From Thalassospira sp. MCCC 1A01428 (GTDB lineage: Bacteria; Pseudomonadota; Alphaproteobacteria; Rhodospirillales; Thalassospiraceae), in NCBI RefSeq assembly GCF_002115825.1, contig NZ_JFJZ01000002.1, positions 248,001-312,000 of the forward strand: a DNA stretch of 64,000 nucleotides, read 5' to 3'. Below are positions 17,398-30,055 of this stretch, in pieces. A program made the position numbers and the translations under genes. Position 1 is the stretch's first letter, and every line of letters begins with the position of its first letter. The notes below the pieces were generated by a model. It searched no databases. It saw nothing but the letters and a program-made list of their open reading frames with translations, and was not told where the DNA came from.

Positions 17398-17708
17398 CGC
17401 TGCCGGAATTCCGGAAATTCACCTTTCGTTCTTTGATTGCGAAGGTGGAAAAATCGCGCAATTCCGCGAACGTTTTGAGGCCGAAACCCTTTTAACGTTC
17501 TGTTAAAGATCGCCTTGCCTGATGCCTGACGCATCAGTACAGTGTTCCGACTTCGATCGCGATTCCACATCGCGAATAATGAAGAACGAAAAACAAGGGC
17601 GCGAGTACGCTTCCATTTTCTTGTAGCAATACAGGCGTGTTGGTCATTTTCGATCAACGCGGCAATGCTTTTTACTGTATTGCGTTGGGAAACTGGCGTC
17701 GGGATTTT
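17398..17708. other. Leader region upstream of dnaA
   Basis: About 310 bases. A CACCTT(T)CG / CGAAGGTG stem near 17420-17445 and TTAACGTT-rich sequence near 17490-17505 are visible. No cluster of DnaA boxes (TTATCCACA-like) was found, so this does not look like the replication origin. Confidence 0.45.
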
Positions 17709-19325
17709 ATGCAACAGCGGGGAAAGGTCTTGAAAGTGCAGCACGCCGTAAGGGGAGCACAGTTTAGCGCCGGTAACTCCGAGGGTAATGCTCCCGGCAG
17801 CCAGCAGGCAGCACTGGAAGATCATATTGTGGCAACCTGGAAAAGTGTGCGCGAGAAACTGCGCGGTGAATTTGGGGCAACGGCCTATCGATACTGGCTG
17901 GAGCCGGTAGCACTGATCACGGTCGAGGCCGGTGTTGCCCGCCTTGGTGCGCCCAACCGGGCCATGCGTGACTGGGTGTCGCAGCATTATCTGGACCGGA
18001 TTCAGGCGTTCTGGCATGCCGAAGATCCCAATGTGCACTTTGTCGAGGTGGTGGTGGCAACACCCGAAGGCGCGACAGAGCAAACAGCAGGCCGGGCAGC
18101 CCGGCAGGATGAAAGCACACATGCCGCAACCTCGCCGGTGCATAACGAACCGGCACAGGCCAATCCGCGTTATACAGCCGCAAATTATGATGCCCCCGGC
18201 GCGCGCAAGGCCCCGTGCCAGCCTGCGCCGGTTTCTGCCGGGCAGCATATGTCGCATCCGCCGGCAGGCCGCGGTGCAATTGGCAGCATGGCCGATGATG
18301 GCATCAGCGCAGCCCTTGATCCGCGATATACCTTTGATAACTTTGTGATTGGCAAGCCGAACGAATTTGCCTATGCCGCCGCCCGCCGGTTGGCCGAGGC
18401 CGAATCGGTGCCGTTTAATCCGCTGTTTTTGTATGGTGGTGTCGGTTTGGGTAAAACCCACCTGATGCACGCCATCGCATGGCACATTCGCCGTACCCAG
18501 CCGCATCGTACCGTTATTTACCTGTCGGCCGAAAAGTTCATGTATCGGTTTATTCGGGCGTTGCGCGATAAAAACACGGTCGATTTCAAGGATCAGTTCC
18601 GCTCGGTCGATGTGCTGATGGTCGATGACGTTCAGTTCATTTCGGGCAAGGACTCGACACAGGAAGAGTTTTTCCACACCTTTAATGCGCTGGTTGATCA
18701 GGGTCGCCAGATTATTGTTTCGGCTGACAAGTCGCCATCTGATCTTGAAGATATCGAAGAACGCCTGCGCTCGCGTCTCGGGTCGGGTCTGGTGGCGGAT
18801 ATTCATGCGACTACGTACGAATTGCGTTTGGGCATTCTTGAATCGAAAGCCGAACGTCAGCGCGTGGAATTGCCCCAGCGGGTGATGGAATTTCTGGCCC
18901 ACAAAATTACGGCCAACGTTCGCGAACTGGAAGGCGCATTAAACCGCGTTATTGCCCATTCGCAACTTGTCGGCCGCGAGATCGGGCTGGAGATGGTGCA
19001 GGATGTATTGCATGACGTGCTGCGCGCATCTGAACGCCGGGTAACGATTGAAGAAATTCAAAAACGTGTTGCCGAACATTTTAATATCAAGGTTTCCGAC
19101 ATGCATTCGGCGCGTCGCGCGCGGGCAGTTGCCCGGCCACGCCAGGTGGCGATGTATCTTTCAAAGCAGCTGACCACCCATTCCCTGCCCGAGATCGGCC
19201 GTAAATTTGGCGGGCGCGACCATACCACCGTGATGCACGCGGTACGCAAGGTGGAAGAATTGCACACCACTGATCCGTCGCTTTCCGAGGATATCGATTT
19301 GTTGCGGCGCATGCTGGAAAGCTGA
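17709..19325 (+). CDS. dnaA: Chromosomal replication initiator protein DnaA
   Basis: 538 aa if started at ATG 17709; GTG 17736 (AAAGG about 8 nt upstream) would give 529 aa and is a real alternative. Domain I begins near 'VATWKSVREKLRGEFGATAYRYWLEPV'. A Pro/Ala-rich linker (domain II) follows. The AAA+ domain has Walker A 'GGVGLGKTHLMHA', Walker B 'VLMVDDVQF' and sensor motifs. Domain IV carries the DnaA-box-recognition motif 'GRDHTTVMHAVRKVEEL'. It unwinds oriC with ATP bound. A strong terminator separates it from dnaN, so the two genes are probably transcribed separately. Confidence 0.97.
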   Translation: MQQRGKVLKVQHAVRGAQFSAGNSEGNAPGSQQAALEDHIVATWKSVREKLRGEFGATAYRYWLEPVALITVEAGVARLGAPNRAMRDWVSQHYLDRIQAFWHAEDPNVHFVEVVVATPEGATEQTAGRAARQDESTHAATSPVHNEPAQANPRYTAANYDAPGARKAPCQPAPVSAGQHMSHPPAGRGAIGSMADDGISAALDPRYTFDNFVIGKPNEFAYAAARRLAEAESVPFNPLFLYGGVGLGKTHLMHAIAWHIRRTQPHRTVIYLSAEKFMYRFIRALRDKNTVDFKDQFRSVDVLMVDDVQFISGKDSTQEEFFHTFNALVDQGRQIIVSADKSPSDLEDIEERLRSRLGSGLVADIHATTYELRLGILESKAERQRVELPQRVMEFLAHKITANVRELEGALNRVIAHSQLVGREIGLEMVQDVLHDVLRASERRVTIEEIQKRVAEHFNIKVSDMHSARRARAVARPRQVAMYLSKQLTTHSLPEIGRKFGGRDHTTVMHAVRKVEELHTTDPSLSEDIDLLRRMLES

Positions 19326-19351
19326 TTTCGCGATACAGGGCTGTATTTTAT

Positions 19352-19400
19352 AAAACCGGCGACAGGGCGTTGGCCCCATTGTGTCGCCGGTTTTTATTTT
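19352..19400 (+). terminator. Terminator after dnaA
   Basis: AAAACCGGCGACA pairs with TGTCGCCGGTTTTT around a 17-nt loop, with a TTTTTATTTT tail. Confidence 0.9.
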
Positions 19401-19634
19401 GCACCAAACTTTGATCGTTGTGATGGGCCTTGTTAAGGAAACCGTGTTTTAAACCGGCCGTCGGGCGAAAGTTTTTTGAGAGGCGGGGAAGCGATTTGTG
19501 CCCGGTCATGGCGCTGAAAGCCGCAGAAAACCGGGGCTTGTTTTGATGGGGTGAAATTTGGCCGGGCCAATGCAACGACTCCGTTCATTTGCTTGGCTTT
19601 TTAGCGTAAAAATCCTTCGATTTTGGGCCTCCCA

Positions 19635-19643
19635 TGTTATAAT
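19635..19643 (+). promoter_or_regulatory. Extended -10 promoter of dnaN
   Basis: TGTTATAAT matches the extended -10 form TG-n-TATAAT exactly. The -35 region 17 bases upstream is poor, as is usual for extended -10 promoters. It is 94 bases before the dnaN ATG and downstream of the dnaA terminator. The preceding 230 bases (19401-19634) show nothing else recognisable. Confidence 0.6.
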
Positions 19644-19736
19644 GCGGCCAACCCAGCCAAAAGGGGTGGGGCTAAGTCGAAAAAATGAATAAAAATCAAT
19701 TCGTTATATAATTGCAGACAGACGGATAGGACGGGC

Positions 19737-20855
19737 ATGAAGCTGACCATCGAACGCGCGGCTCTGTTAAAATCTCTCACACATGTTCAAAGTGTGGTCG
19801 AACGGCGCAATACCATTCCGATTCTGTCCAATATCCTGCTGCGGGCCGAAGAAAATACCTTGTCGCTGACCGCAACCGATATGGACCTTGAGGTAATCGA
19901 AACCACCACGGCGGAAGTTTCCGAACCGGGTGCAACGACAACTCCCGCGCATACCCTTTATGAAATTGTGCGCAAATTGCCGGAAGGCTCTCAGGTGCAG
20001 ATTGCGCTGGAGCCAGGTGCAGGGCGTTTGACCCTGTCGGCGGGCCGGTCGAAATTTAATCTGGCTGTTTTGCCGGTTGATGATTTCCCGGTCATGTCGG
20101 GCGGGGATTTGCCGGTCAGCTTTGGTTTGGCTGCGGCCGAATTGCGCGGTCTGATTGATCGGGCTGAATTTGCCATTTCGACGGAAGAAACCCGTTATTA
20201 CCTGAACGGGATTTATTTTCACGCCGCCGATGCCGAAGGCACGAAAATTTTGCGCGCGGTTGCCACCGACGGCCATCGTCTGGCCCGTGTCGAGGCACCG
20301 TTGCCCGATGGTGCTGAAAACATGCCAGGTGTGATTGTGCCGCGTAAAACCGTTGGCGAATTGCGCAAGCTGATCGACGAAACCGGCGAGGCCGTGGATA
20401 TTGCCTTGTCCGATACCAAAATCCGCTTTGGTTTTGGCAAGGCGGTTCTGACCTCCAAGCTGATCGATGGCACCTTCCCCGATTATGAACGCGTGATCCC
20501 GTCGGGTAATGACAAAAGCCTGGATCTGGAATGCAAACCGTTTGCCGACGCGGTTGACCGTGTTTCTGCCATTTCGATTGAAAAATCGCGTGCGGTCAAA
20601 GTGGTAATGTCAGGCAACACCCTGACCTTATCAGCCTCCAGCCCGGAACATGGCACGGCGACCGAAGAACTTGAAATCAATTACGATTCCGATGACATCG
20701 AAATTGGTTTTAATTCCCGTTACCTTCTCGACATTGCCAAGCAGGTTAAGGGCGATACCCTGAATCTTTTGATGTCTGACGGGCAGTCGCCGACGATCCT
20801 GCGCGATACCGACGATTTGTCGGCATTGTATGTTCTGATGCCGATGCGCGTCTGA
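19737..20855 (+). CDS. dnaN: DNA polymerase III beta subunit (sliding clamp)
   Basis: 372 aa, normal length for the three-domain clamp that tethers polymerase III to DNA. 'MKLTIERAALLKSLTHVQSVVERRNTIPILSNILL' and the C-terminal 'YVLMPMRV' are hallmark ends. 'RYYLNGIYFH' and 'ATDGHRLARVE' are conserved internal motifs around the hydrophobic binding cleft. recF follows 62 bases downstream, then gyrB, so the three probably form one transcript. Confidence 0.98.
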   Translation: MKLTIERAALLKSLTHVQSVVERRNTIPILSNILLRAEENTLSLTATDMDLEVIETTTAEVSEPGATTTPAHTLYEIVRKLPEGSQVQIALEPGAGRLTLSAGRSKFNLAVLPVDDFPVMSGGDLPVSFGLAAAELRGLIDRAEFAISTEETRYYLNGIYFHAADAEGTKILRAVATDGHRLARVEAPLPDGAENMPGVIVPRKTVGELRKLIDETGEAVDIALSDTKIRFGFGKAVLTSKLIDGTFPDYERVIPSGNDKSLDLECKPFADAVDRVSAISIEKSRAVKVVMSGNTLTLSASSPEHGTATEELEINYDSDDIEIGFNSRYLLDIAKQVKGDTLNLLMSDGQSPTILRDTDDLSALYVLMPMRV

Positions 20856-20917
20856 TCTGCGATTTTCCTGTTGTGGCTTTCCTTGCCCATAATCATCTTA
20901 TGCAAGACGGTGACCCG

Positions 20918-24561
<3,644 letters not shown>

Positions 24562-24588
24562 TCGGAATTTTCCAACGAAACGATTTCG

Positions 24589-24619
24589 CAGGCCCGCCAT
24601 TTTGTGGCGGGCCTGTTTG
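24589..24619. terminator. Terminator after gyrB
   Basis: An 11-bp perfect stem (CAGGCCCGCCA / TGGCGGGCCTG) with a 5-nt loop and TTT tail, between the convergent gyrB and MFS genes. Confidence 0.8.
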
Positions 24620-24643
24620 CATTTAAGGGATGAAACGAACAAA

Positions 24644-25828
24644 TTACGCGGGATGCCGAATTAACCGGTGCGCCTGAAATGCCACCCATAATCCCAGTGT
24701 GGCCGCAACACCGCCAATCAGAAAAACCGAGGCATATCCAGAACGGTCAGCAAGCAGGCCGACCACCGGGGCCGTTGCACCATAGGCAAGGTCCTGAAAG
24801 GCGGCAAAACCCCCAACAGCTGTTCCACGCAAATGCGGGGGAACCTGTTTGACAACCTCGGATCCCATGGCCGGAAACACCATGGAGCAGCCAATACCGG
24901 TGAACAGGGCACCAAGAAAGGCCAGTTCCGGAATGGGGGAAAGCCACAGCAGATATTGCCCCGCAGCTTCGATTGCCAGGGATGCCATCGCGACCGGGGT
25001 TCCGCCAATGCGGTCAGGCAGGTGGCCGCAAAACAGCCGTATTGCAACAAAACCGGTGCCAAAACATGTTAGGCCCAGCCCGGCATAGGCCCAGCCACGG
25101 CTTAGGAAATAAAGCGAAAAGAATGCCCCCAATGCAGCAAAGCCAATGCCTTGCAGGCCAACAACAAGGCCCGGTCGCCAGATACGGCCAATGATTTTCC
25201 AAAAGGATTCACGCGGCCCGGCATGGGGCTGAACGGCGGGAAGCCCGTGAATGACCAAAAGCCCGACCAGGGGCAGAAGGATGCAAACCGCCATAAGCCC
25301 GGCAAAACCGGCATAATCAAGCAAGGCCAACCCCAATGGGCCACCAGCAGCAAATGACCCATACATCCCCATACCGACCAGAGCGATGACCTTGCCCGAA
25401 CGGGCAGGCCCCATAAGGCCAATTGCCCAGCTGACCATGCCGACCATGCCCAGGCTTTCGCCCAGACCCAGCAATAACCGGCCCAGGATTAGCAGAACAT
25501 AGGCACCGGTAACGGGGAGTTGGGGCAGAGCGGAGACAAGGCAGATCACCCCGGCTCCGGCATAAATAACAAGACCGCGCTGCATACAGATTTTACCGCC
25601 CAGCCAGTCGGCACTGGCGCCGGCCCGGCTGCGGGTAACAATGGTGGATAAAAAGGCGATGCCAACGGCAAGGCCGCCAAAACTGTTGTTTAGTCCCATG
25701 CCATGAACCACATGGATCGGCACAGTGGGAAGAGACATGGCAACCGAAAGATATGAAAGAAAAAGCGCCCCTGTCAGAACAAGAACATAACGATAGGCAG
25801 GGTCGAAGCGGGTGGGTTCTGTAATCAC
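24644..25828 (-). CDS. MFS transporter, YhhS/YfcJ-like
   Basis: 394 aa from a GTG start with GGAG 8 nt upstream. About twelve helices. 'LPTVPIHVVHGMGLNN', 'LAVGIAFLSTIVTRSRAGASADWLGGK' and 'LGRLLLGLGESLGMVG' follow the YhhS/YfcJ (UPF0226) type of the major facilitator superfamily. The substrate is not known; arabinose or drug export has been proposed for relatives. It lies downstream of the O-methyltransferase on the same strand with a 214-base gap that contains a CCGAAC/GTTCGG hairpin (25909-25922). Confidence 0.82.
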   Translation of the reverse strand: MITEPTRFDPAYRYVLVLTGALFLSYLSVAMSLPTVPIHVVHGMGLNNSFGGLAVGIAFLSTIVTRSRAGASADWLGGKICMQRGLVIYAGAGVICLVSALPQLPVTGAYVLLILGRLLLGLGESLGMVGMVSWAIGLMGPARSGKVIALVGMGMYGSFAAGGPLGLALLDYAGFAGLMAVCILLPLVGLLVIHGLPAVQPHAGPRESFWKIIGRIWRPGLVVGLQGIGFAALGAFFSLYFLSRGWAYAGLGLTCFGTGFVAIRLFCGHLPDRIGGTPVAMASLAIEAAGQYLLWLSPIPELAFLGALFTGIGCSMVFPAMGSEVVKQVPPHLRGTAVGGFAAFQDLAYGATAPVVGLLADRSGYASVFLIGGVAATLGLWVAFQAHRLIRHPA

Positions 25829-26042
25829 ATAAAATACTCCGGTAAAATCGGTTAGAGCTGTTTTTCGAGGAGTACGATGTGAATATGCAAACGCACCCTC
25901 ACCGAACAGGTTCGGCAGATGCGTTGGGTAACGTTAACGCTTACGGCGAGGGGTGTGTGGCCCACGCAAGAATTTTGCGAGATGGATCGTTCCGGTATTG
26001 CCGGTTTTAAAAATGTGGCAGGCTGGCTATTTGACCGAACGC

Positions 26043-26717
26043 CTAGCCTAGGCGCACGGATAATTCGACGTCGTCGTCAAATGGAATTGACATGTATCCC
26101 AGTGCAGAAGAACGCACGATTTCAAGATAATAGGGGCTGTAATCGGCATTATCGGCAATAATAAGCGCGCCGGGTTTAAGGTGTTTTTCTACCAGATCCA
26201 GAATTTCGGGATACAGACCCTTGGCCCCGTCGAGCAAAACCAGATCAATGGTTTCGGGCAGGTCGTCAGCCAGGGTTTTTAGTGCATCGCCCTGTCGAAT
26301 TTCGACAAGGTCGATCAGGTTGGCCATAATGAGGTTTTCCTGCGCACGTTCAACCTTGGAGGGTTCGAACTCGGTCGTGATCAGTTTTCCGCCGCCATTG
26401 TCGCGCAGGGCTGCAGCAAGGTGCAGGGTGGAAATGCCAAACGATGTGCCAAATTCAACAATGTTGCGGGCATTGCACGCACGGGCCAGCATATAAAGCA
26501 AGCTGCCGGTGGCGCGTGATACGGCAAGGGGCTGGTCTTTTAATCGGGTATATAAATCCAGATATTCGGTTTTGCTGTGCATTAACCGGTTTTGTTCGGC
26601 TGATGACAATTCGGCAATGCCCGGGCTTTGCAGGGGGGATGCATTGGCAGCTTCGTTAAATAGCCGGTCAAGTAACGGTGCTAGCGGCGGGCTGGTCAGG
26701 GTATTTAAGGGGGTCAT
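26043..26717 (-). CDS. O-methyltransferase, class I SAM-dependent
   Basis: 224 aa. A Rossmann methyltransferase: SAM motif I 'VEFGTSFGISTLHLA', the acidic residue after strand 2 in 'TTEFEPSKVERAQENL', 'IRQGDAL', and 'DLVLLDGAKGLYPEILDLVEKHLKPGALIIADNADYS', matching the caffeoyl-CoA/catechol O-methyltransferase-like group. GGAG lies before ATG 26717. It is divergent from a TetR gene, with a dyad operator candidate between them. The methyl acceptor is not predictable. Confidence 0.83.
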   Translation of the reverse strand: MTPLNTLTSPPLAPLLDRLFNEAANASPLQSPGIAELSSAEQNRLMHSKTEYLDLYTRLKDQPLAVSRATGSLLYMLARACNARNIVEFGTSFGISTLHLAAALRDNGGGKLITTEFEPSKVERAQENLIMANLIDLVEIRQGDALKTLADDLPETIDLVLLDGAKGLYPEILDLVEKHLKPGALIIADNADYSPYYLEIVRSSALGYMSIPFDDDVELSVRLG

Positions 26718-26761
26718 TTCGATCTCCGGTTTGGGTCTGGTGCATTCTTGCGCCGCGATAA

Positions 26762-26785
26762 AAATACGATTAATTATTCGTGTTT
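26762..26785. promoter_or_regulatory. Candidate TetR operator
   Basis: A 24-base dyad, AAA-t-ACGA-t-TAATTA-t-TCGT-g-TTT, in which 10 of 12 positions pair symmetrically. It lies between the divergent O-methyltransferase and TetR genes, 26 bases before the TetR ATG. Confidence 0.6.
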
Positions 26786-26810
26786 CCTATTCGCATTGGC
26801 AGGTGCAGTG

Positions 26811-27443
26811 ATGACCGACCCCCGACAGGCGCAGATTTCCTTGCGTCGAAAGCCCAAACAGGCCCGCTCCGCCGACCTGGTCGCGGCGATATTGGAAGCC
26901 GCTATTCAGGTTTTGGCCAAAGAAGGGGCGCAGCGTTTTACCACCGCCCGGGTTGCTGAGAAGGCCGGTGTTAGTGTGGGGTCGCTTTATCAGTATTTCC
27001 CCAACAAAGCCGCCATCCTGTTTCGGTTGCAAAGCGATGAATGGCAGCAAACCAACGGTTTGCTAGTGGGAATATTAAAGGATCGTACCTTGCCCCCGTC
27101 CGATCGCCTGCGGGTGCTGGTTCATGCCTTTGTTCGTTCGGAATGTGAAGAAGCCGACATGCGGGTCGCCCTTCATGACGCCGCACCGCTTTATCGTGAC
27201 GCGCCCGAAGCCCACATTGCCAAACAAGCAGGCACACAGGCGATACAGGATTTTCTGACCGAAACCCTGCCCGATTGTGACTTTACCACCCGTGAACTGG
27301 CCGGTGACTTGATAACAACAACGCTCAGCACAGTGGGAAAGCAGTTTTCGGAAAGCCCGCGAACGGCAGATGAAATGGCGATATATTCCGATGCGATGGC
27401 AGATATGCTGTGCGCCTATGTGAACAGTCTGAAATCCGCATGA
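26811..27443 (+). CDS. TetR family transcriptional regulator
   Basis: 210 aa from ATG 26811. N-terminal helix-turn-helix: 'AAIQVLAKEGAQRFTTARVAEKAGVSVGSLYQYFPNKAAIL' (about residues 30-70) is a textbook TetR DNA-binding domain. The C-terminal ligand domain resembles the TetR_C group often linked to AcrR-like repressors. Being divergent from the O-methyltransferase/MFS genes with a dyad in between, it probably represses them and itself. Confidence 0.88.
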   Translation: MTDPRQAQISLRRKPKQARSADLVAAILEAAIQVLAKEGAQRFTTARVAEKAGVSVGSLYQYFPNKAAILFRLQSDEWQQTNGLLVGILKDRTLPPSDRLRVLVHAFVRSECEEADMRVALHDAAPLYRDAPEAHIAKQAGTQAIQDFLTETLPDCDFTTRELAGDLITTTLSTVGKQFSESPRTADEMAIYSDAMADMLCAYVNSLKSA

Positions 27444-27615
27444 TGCCAAAAATGCTTCGATTGGCGGCAGCGTACTCAAATGTTGCCAATACGTGTCAAT
27501 ACGCAGGATTTGCCAAGGGAATAGCGGGTGCGGCGCGCATTTGCTACTATTTGTTAAGGCATTAGGCGTTTACTCAAAAAAGCAAAATAAACCTGCGATA
27601 TGAGCGGATTGGGAC

Positions 27616-29550
27616 GTGGACGAAAATAACCAGGTGAAACGAAGTGGCGCAATGGCAGCCCAGGCTGCGTTGCAGGAAATCGAAGAACGCCGTCTGCGTG
27701 AAATACGCCGGCGTAAACGACGTATCCGCCTGGCGGCTGCATCGGTAGTTTTGCTGGTGTTAGCCGGTGTTTCAACGGTTGTTACATTGTCAATCCAGAC
27801 CCAGCTGGATTTCAGCCGCAAGTCCGACCGCAGCCCCGATGTTTTGATTGCAGGATTTGATGGCACGGTAATCAAGAACGTTCAGGGGCATTATAGCCAG
27901 GACGTTTCATTAATTACGTTTCCGAAACGGCTTCAAAATGTCTTTGTTGCGGCCACTGATCCCGGTTTTTACCATCATTTTGGGGCAGGTTTAAGCGACA
28001 TTACCCGCATTGTATCGGGCGATCCTGAACCTGGATCTACCCTGACAATGAAGGTTGCCCGCAGTTTTTTCGAGGTGCCCGATACGGGGACCGTACGTAA
28101 CCTTGAAGAGTTGCTGGTTGCTTTGTGGCTGGAAGCCCGGTTTGATAAAACCACAATTTTACGATCCTACCTGGAGCGCACCTATGTTGGTTCAGGCATT
28201 TTCGGGGTAACGGCTGCATCGCGCATTCTGTTCGGGGTGCAGGCGCAGAATATGAGCCTGCATCAGGCGGCGGTTCTGGCGGCTGCGATGAATGATCCCA
28301 GGACCCTGAACCCGTTGCATTTCCCGACGGCATCGGCCCATGCGGCCAATATTGTGCTTCAGGAAATGGCGACACAAAAAATGATCGAGCCTGAACAGGT
28401 TTCGGCGTTATCGCGTACTGTGCCACAACTTTCACCGCGCATCAGCGAAGACGATTATTCGCAATATGTGATTGATCAGGTGATGGACGAAGTTGCAATT
28501 CGGGTTGGTTATACCAGCAAGGATTTGCGGGTGGTTACCAGCATTGACGCCCGCCTGCAAATGATGGCGCAGGATGCGGTAACAGATATCAGCAATTTGC
28601 GCCTGAAACCGCGGGGGGCAGACCAGGCCGCATTGCTGGCGATAAGCCCGGATGGGCGGGTACGCGCGATGGTGGGCGGAACAAGCTATGATCCGATGTC
28701 GCAAAACCGGGCATGGACTGTGCGCCATTATCCCGGGCGGATGATTAAAATTCTGCCTTATTATTACGCCCTGAATGAAAACCCGGATCCGGCCCAGTGG
28801 GTGCCCGACAGCCGCAAGGAAATTGAGGGGTGGAAACCGGTTAACCCGGACCGTCAATATCGGGGGCAGGTATCGCTGCGCGATGCCTTTGCCCGTGACG
28901 TCAACACTGTTCCTGTCGAACTGACCCACAAATTCGGGTTGGGTAATATGCGCGATTTTGCCGCCGATGTTGGCATTGAAAGCCGCCTGTCTGACGATAT
29001 TCGTACCGTTGTGGGCCTTGACCCGGTGACATTACCCGATATCGCCCGGTTACATGCCCTGTCGTTAAATGGCGGCGTGACACCCAGAATTACGGTGATT
29101 AATTCCATTCGTTCCAGCGCCGAAGGGCAGCCTGTTTTATATCAGCGTAAAACAACAGTACGGGAAAAAACCCTAACTGACGAAGCCATGCTGGCAGTTA
29201 ACAGTATGCTGGCCGGGGTGACTGACCCGCAGGTAAGGCTGGACCGGCCCTTTGTTGGTTTTGGCGCGTTGGCCGGGCGGGGCAGCGATGCCTGGTTTGC
29301 GGGGTTTACCGCCGATCTTTATACTGTGGTCTGGGTGGGCAACGATGATAAAAGCCGCGCCCCTGCCATTCGCCCGGATGTTGATGTTGCGTCACTGTGG
29401 CGGCTGTTCATGCTTGATGCATCACAGGGATTTTCGATCCGCTCGGTTGCGCGGGGAACAAGCCAGCGACTGGTGGAAGAAGATGGTGTTTCCGACATGT
29501 GGAAACGCCATTGGGTTGACCCCAACCCGCCCCTGGCAAACGAACCGTAA
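27616..29550 (+). CDS. Catalytically degenerate class A penicillin-binding protein (pseudoenzyme)
   Basis: 644 aa from GTG 27616. Cytoplasmic basic tail, one transmembrane helix (about 38-60), then the glycosyltransferase-51 and transpeptidase folds in normal order, closely parallel to the active paralogue downstream. The catalytic residues are lost. The GT51 Glu of 'EDxxFxxHxG' is Thr114 ('AATDPGFYHHFG'). The 'GSTITQQLAKN' motif is altered at residues 140-150, where Gln-Gln becomes Met-Lys and Lys-Asn becomes Arg-Ser. The transpeptidase S-x-x-K is 'RMIK' (Arg375 for the Ser). S-x-N is Asp428-Val-Asn. K-T-G-T is replaced by 'ALAGRG' near 551-556. The frame is intact with ordinary codon use, so this looks like a maintained non-enzymatic protein, perhaps a scaffold or regulator of peptidoglycan synthesis. 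That role is inference. Confidence 0.85.
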   Translation: MDENNQVKRSGAMAAQAALQEIEERRLREIRRRKRRIRLAAASVVLLVLAGVSTVVTLSIQTQLDFSRKSDRSPDVLIAGFDGTVIKNVQGHYSQDVSLITFPKRLQNVFVAATDPGFYHHFGAGLSDITRIVSGDPEPGSTLTMKVARSFFEVPDTGTVRNLEELLVALWLEARFDKTTILRSYLERTYVGSGIFGVTAASRILFGVQAQNMSLHQAAVLAAAMNDPRTLNPLHFPTASAHAANIVLQEMATQKMIEPEQVSALSRTVPQLSPRISEDDYSQYVIDQVMDEVAIRVGYTSKDLRVVTSIDARLQMMAQDAVTDISNLRLKPRGADQAALLAISPDGRVRAMVGGTSYDPMSQNRAWTVRHYPGRMIKILPYYYALNENPDPAQWVPDSRKEIEGWKPVNPDRQYRGQVSLRDAFARDVNTVPVELTHKFGLGNMRDFAADVGIESRLSDDIRTVVGLDPVTLPDIARLHALSLNGGVTPRITVINSIRSSAEGQPVLYQRKTTVREKTLTDEAMLAVNSMLAGVTDPQVRLDRPFVGFGALAGRGSDAWFAGFTADLYTVVWVGNDDKSRAPAIRPDVDVASLWRLFMLDASQGFSIRSVARGTSQRLVEEDGVSDMWKRHWVDPNPPLANEP

Positions 29551-30055
29551 CAGACAGACAATATGGAATGTCGCGTGCCGGTTTTGAAAAATGCCGGACA
29601 ATGACGGGGGGCGCCGGGACTGTTTTGTTTGGTTTATTGCGGTGTTTTCATCGTACCGGGTGGCGTGTTGGCGTGTGAGTATTTCGCATGTCGTTGTGTC
29701 AGGGTTTAATTGTTCAAATTTTGAACAACCCCTGGATCGTCTGTGTTAAGCTGCGCACGTTTTGAGGGGTATGGGGCATAAACAGGGGATTTAAAAATCT
29801 TCAGGACTTTGGCAGGTGATTATGCCGTTTAAGCCGCCCGGTTTCGGCTTTTGGGGCTTGTCTTCATCAGATGCGTGTTATTGCCTGTCTGAGCGTGTTT
29901 ATAAAACATGGTTTCTTAGGAAAATGATGTTTTATTGATAGCACGGTGCGTAATGGTTTACCTATGCTTGCAAAATGCCAAACAGGCGGATTTTCCCCGT
30001 TCTGGATGGTAATTTACGTGCCCATCCCCGTGTTTTTCAGGTTTCGAGGACGATT
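29551..30055. other. 505-base gap between the two PBP genes
   Basis: No credible gene. It contains the 19-base perfect palindrome at 29710-29728 described separately. An in-frame extension of the downstream gene back to 29975 is judged non-coding because the ribosome site lies at 30046-30050. Confidence 0.45.
29710..29728. promoter_or_regulatory. 19-bp perfect palindrome, candidate operator
   Basis: TTGTTCAAA-T-TTTGAACAA, a 9-1-9 perfect dyad in the gap upstream of the active PBP gene. Flanking CAGGG/CCCCTG could extend it as an imperfect stem. No T run follows, so it is not a typical terminator. Confidence 0.45.

Noticed and set aside
17398..17708. oriC next to dnaA
   Set aside because: No cluster of DnaA boxes or AT-rich unwinding element was found.
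17067..18902. 611-codon open frame antisense to rpsT and dnaA
   Set aside because: Shadow frame created by codon bias of dnaA; no protein character.
27616..29550. Calling the first PBP a pseudogene
   Set aside because: The frame is complete at 644 codons with normal composition; only the catalytic residues are changed, so pseudoenzyme fits better.
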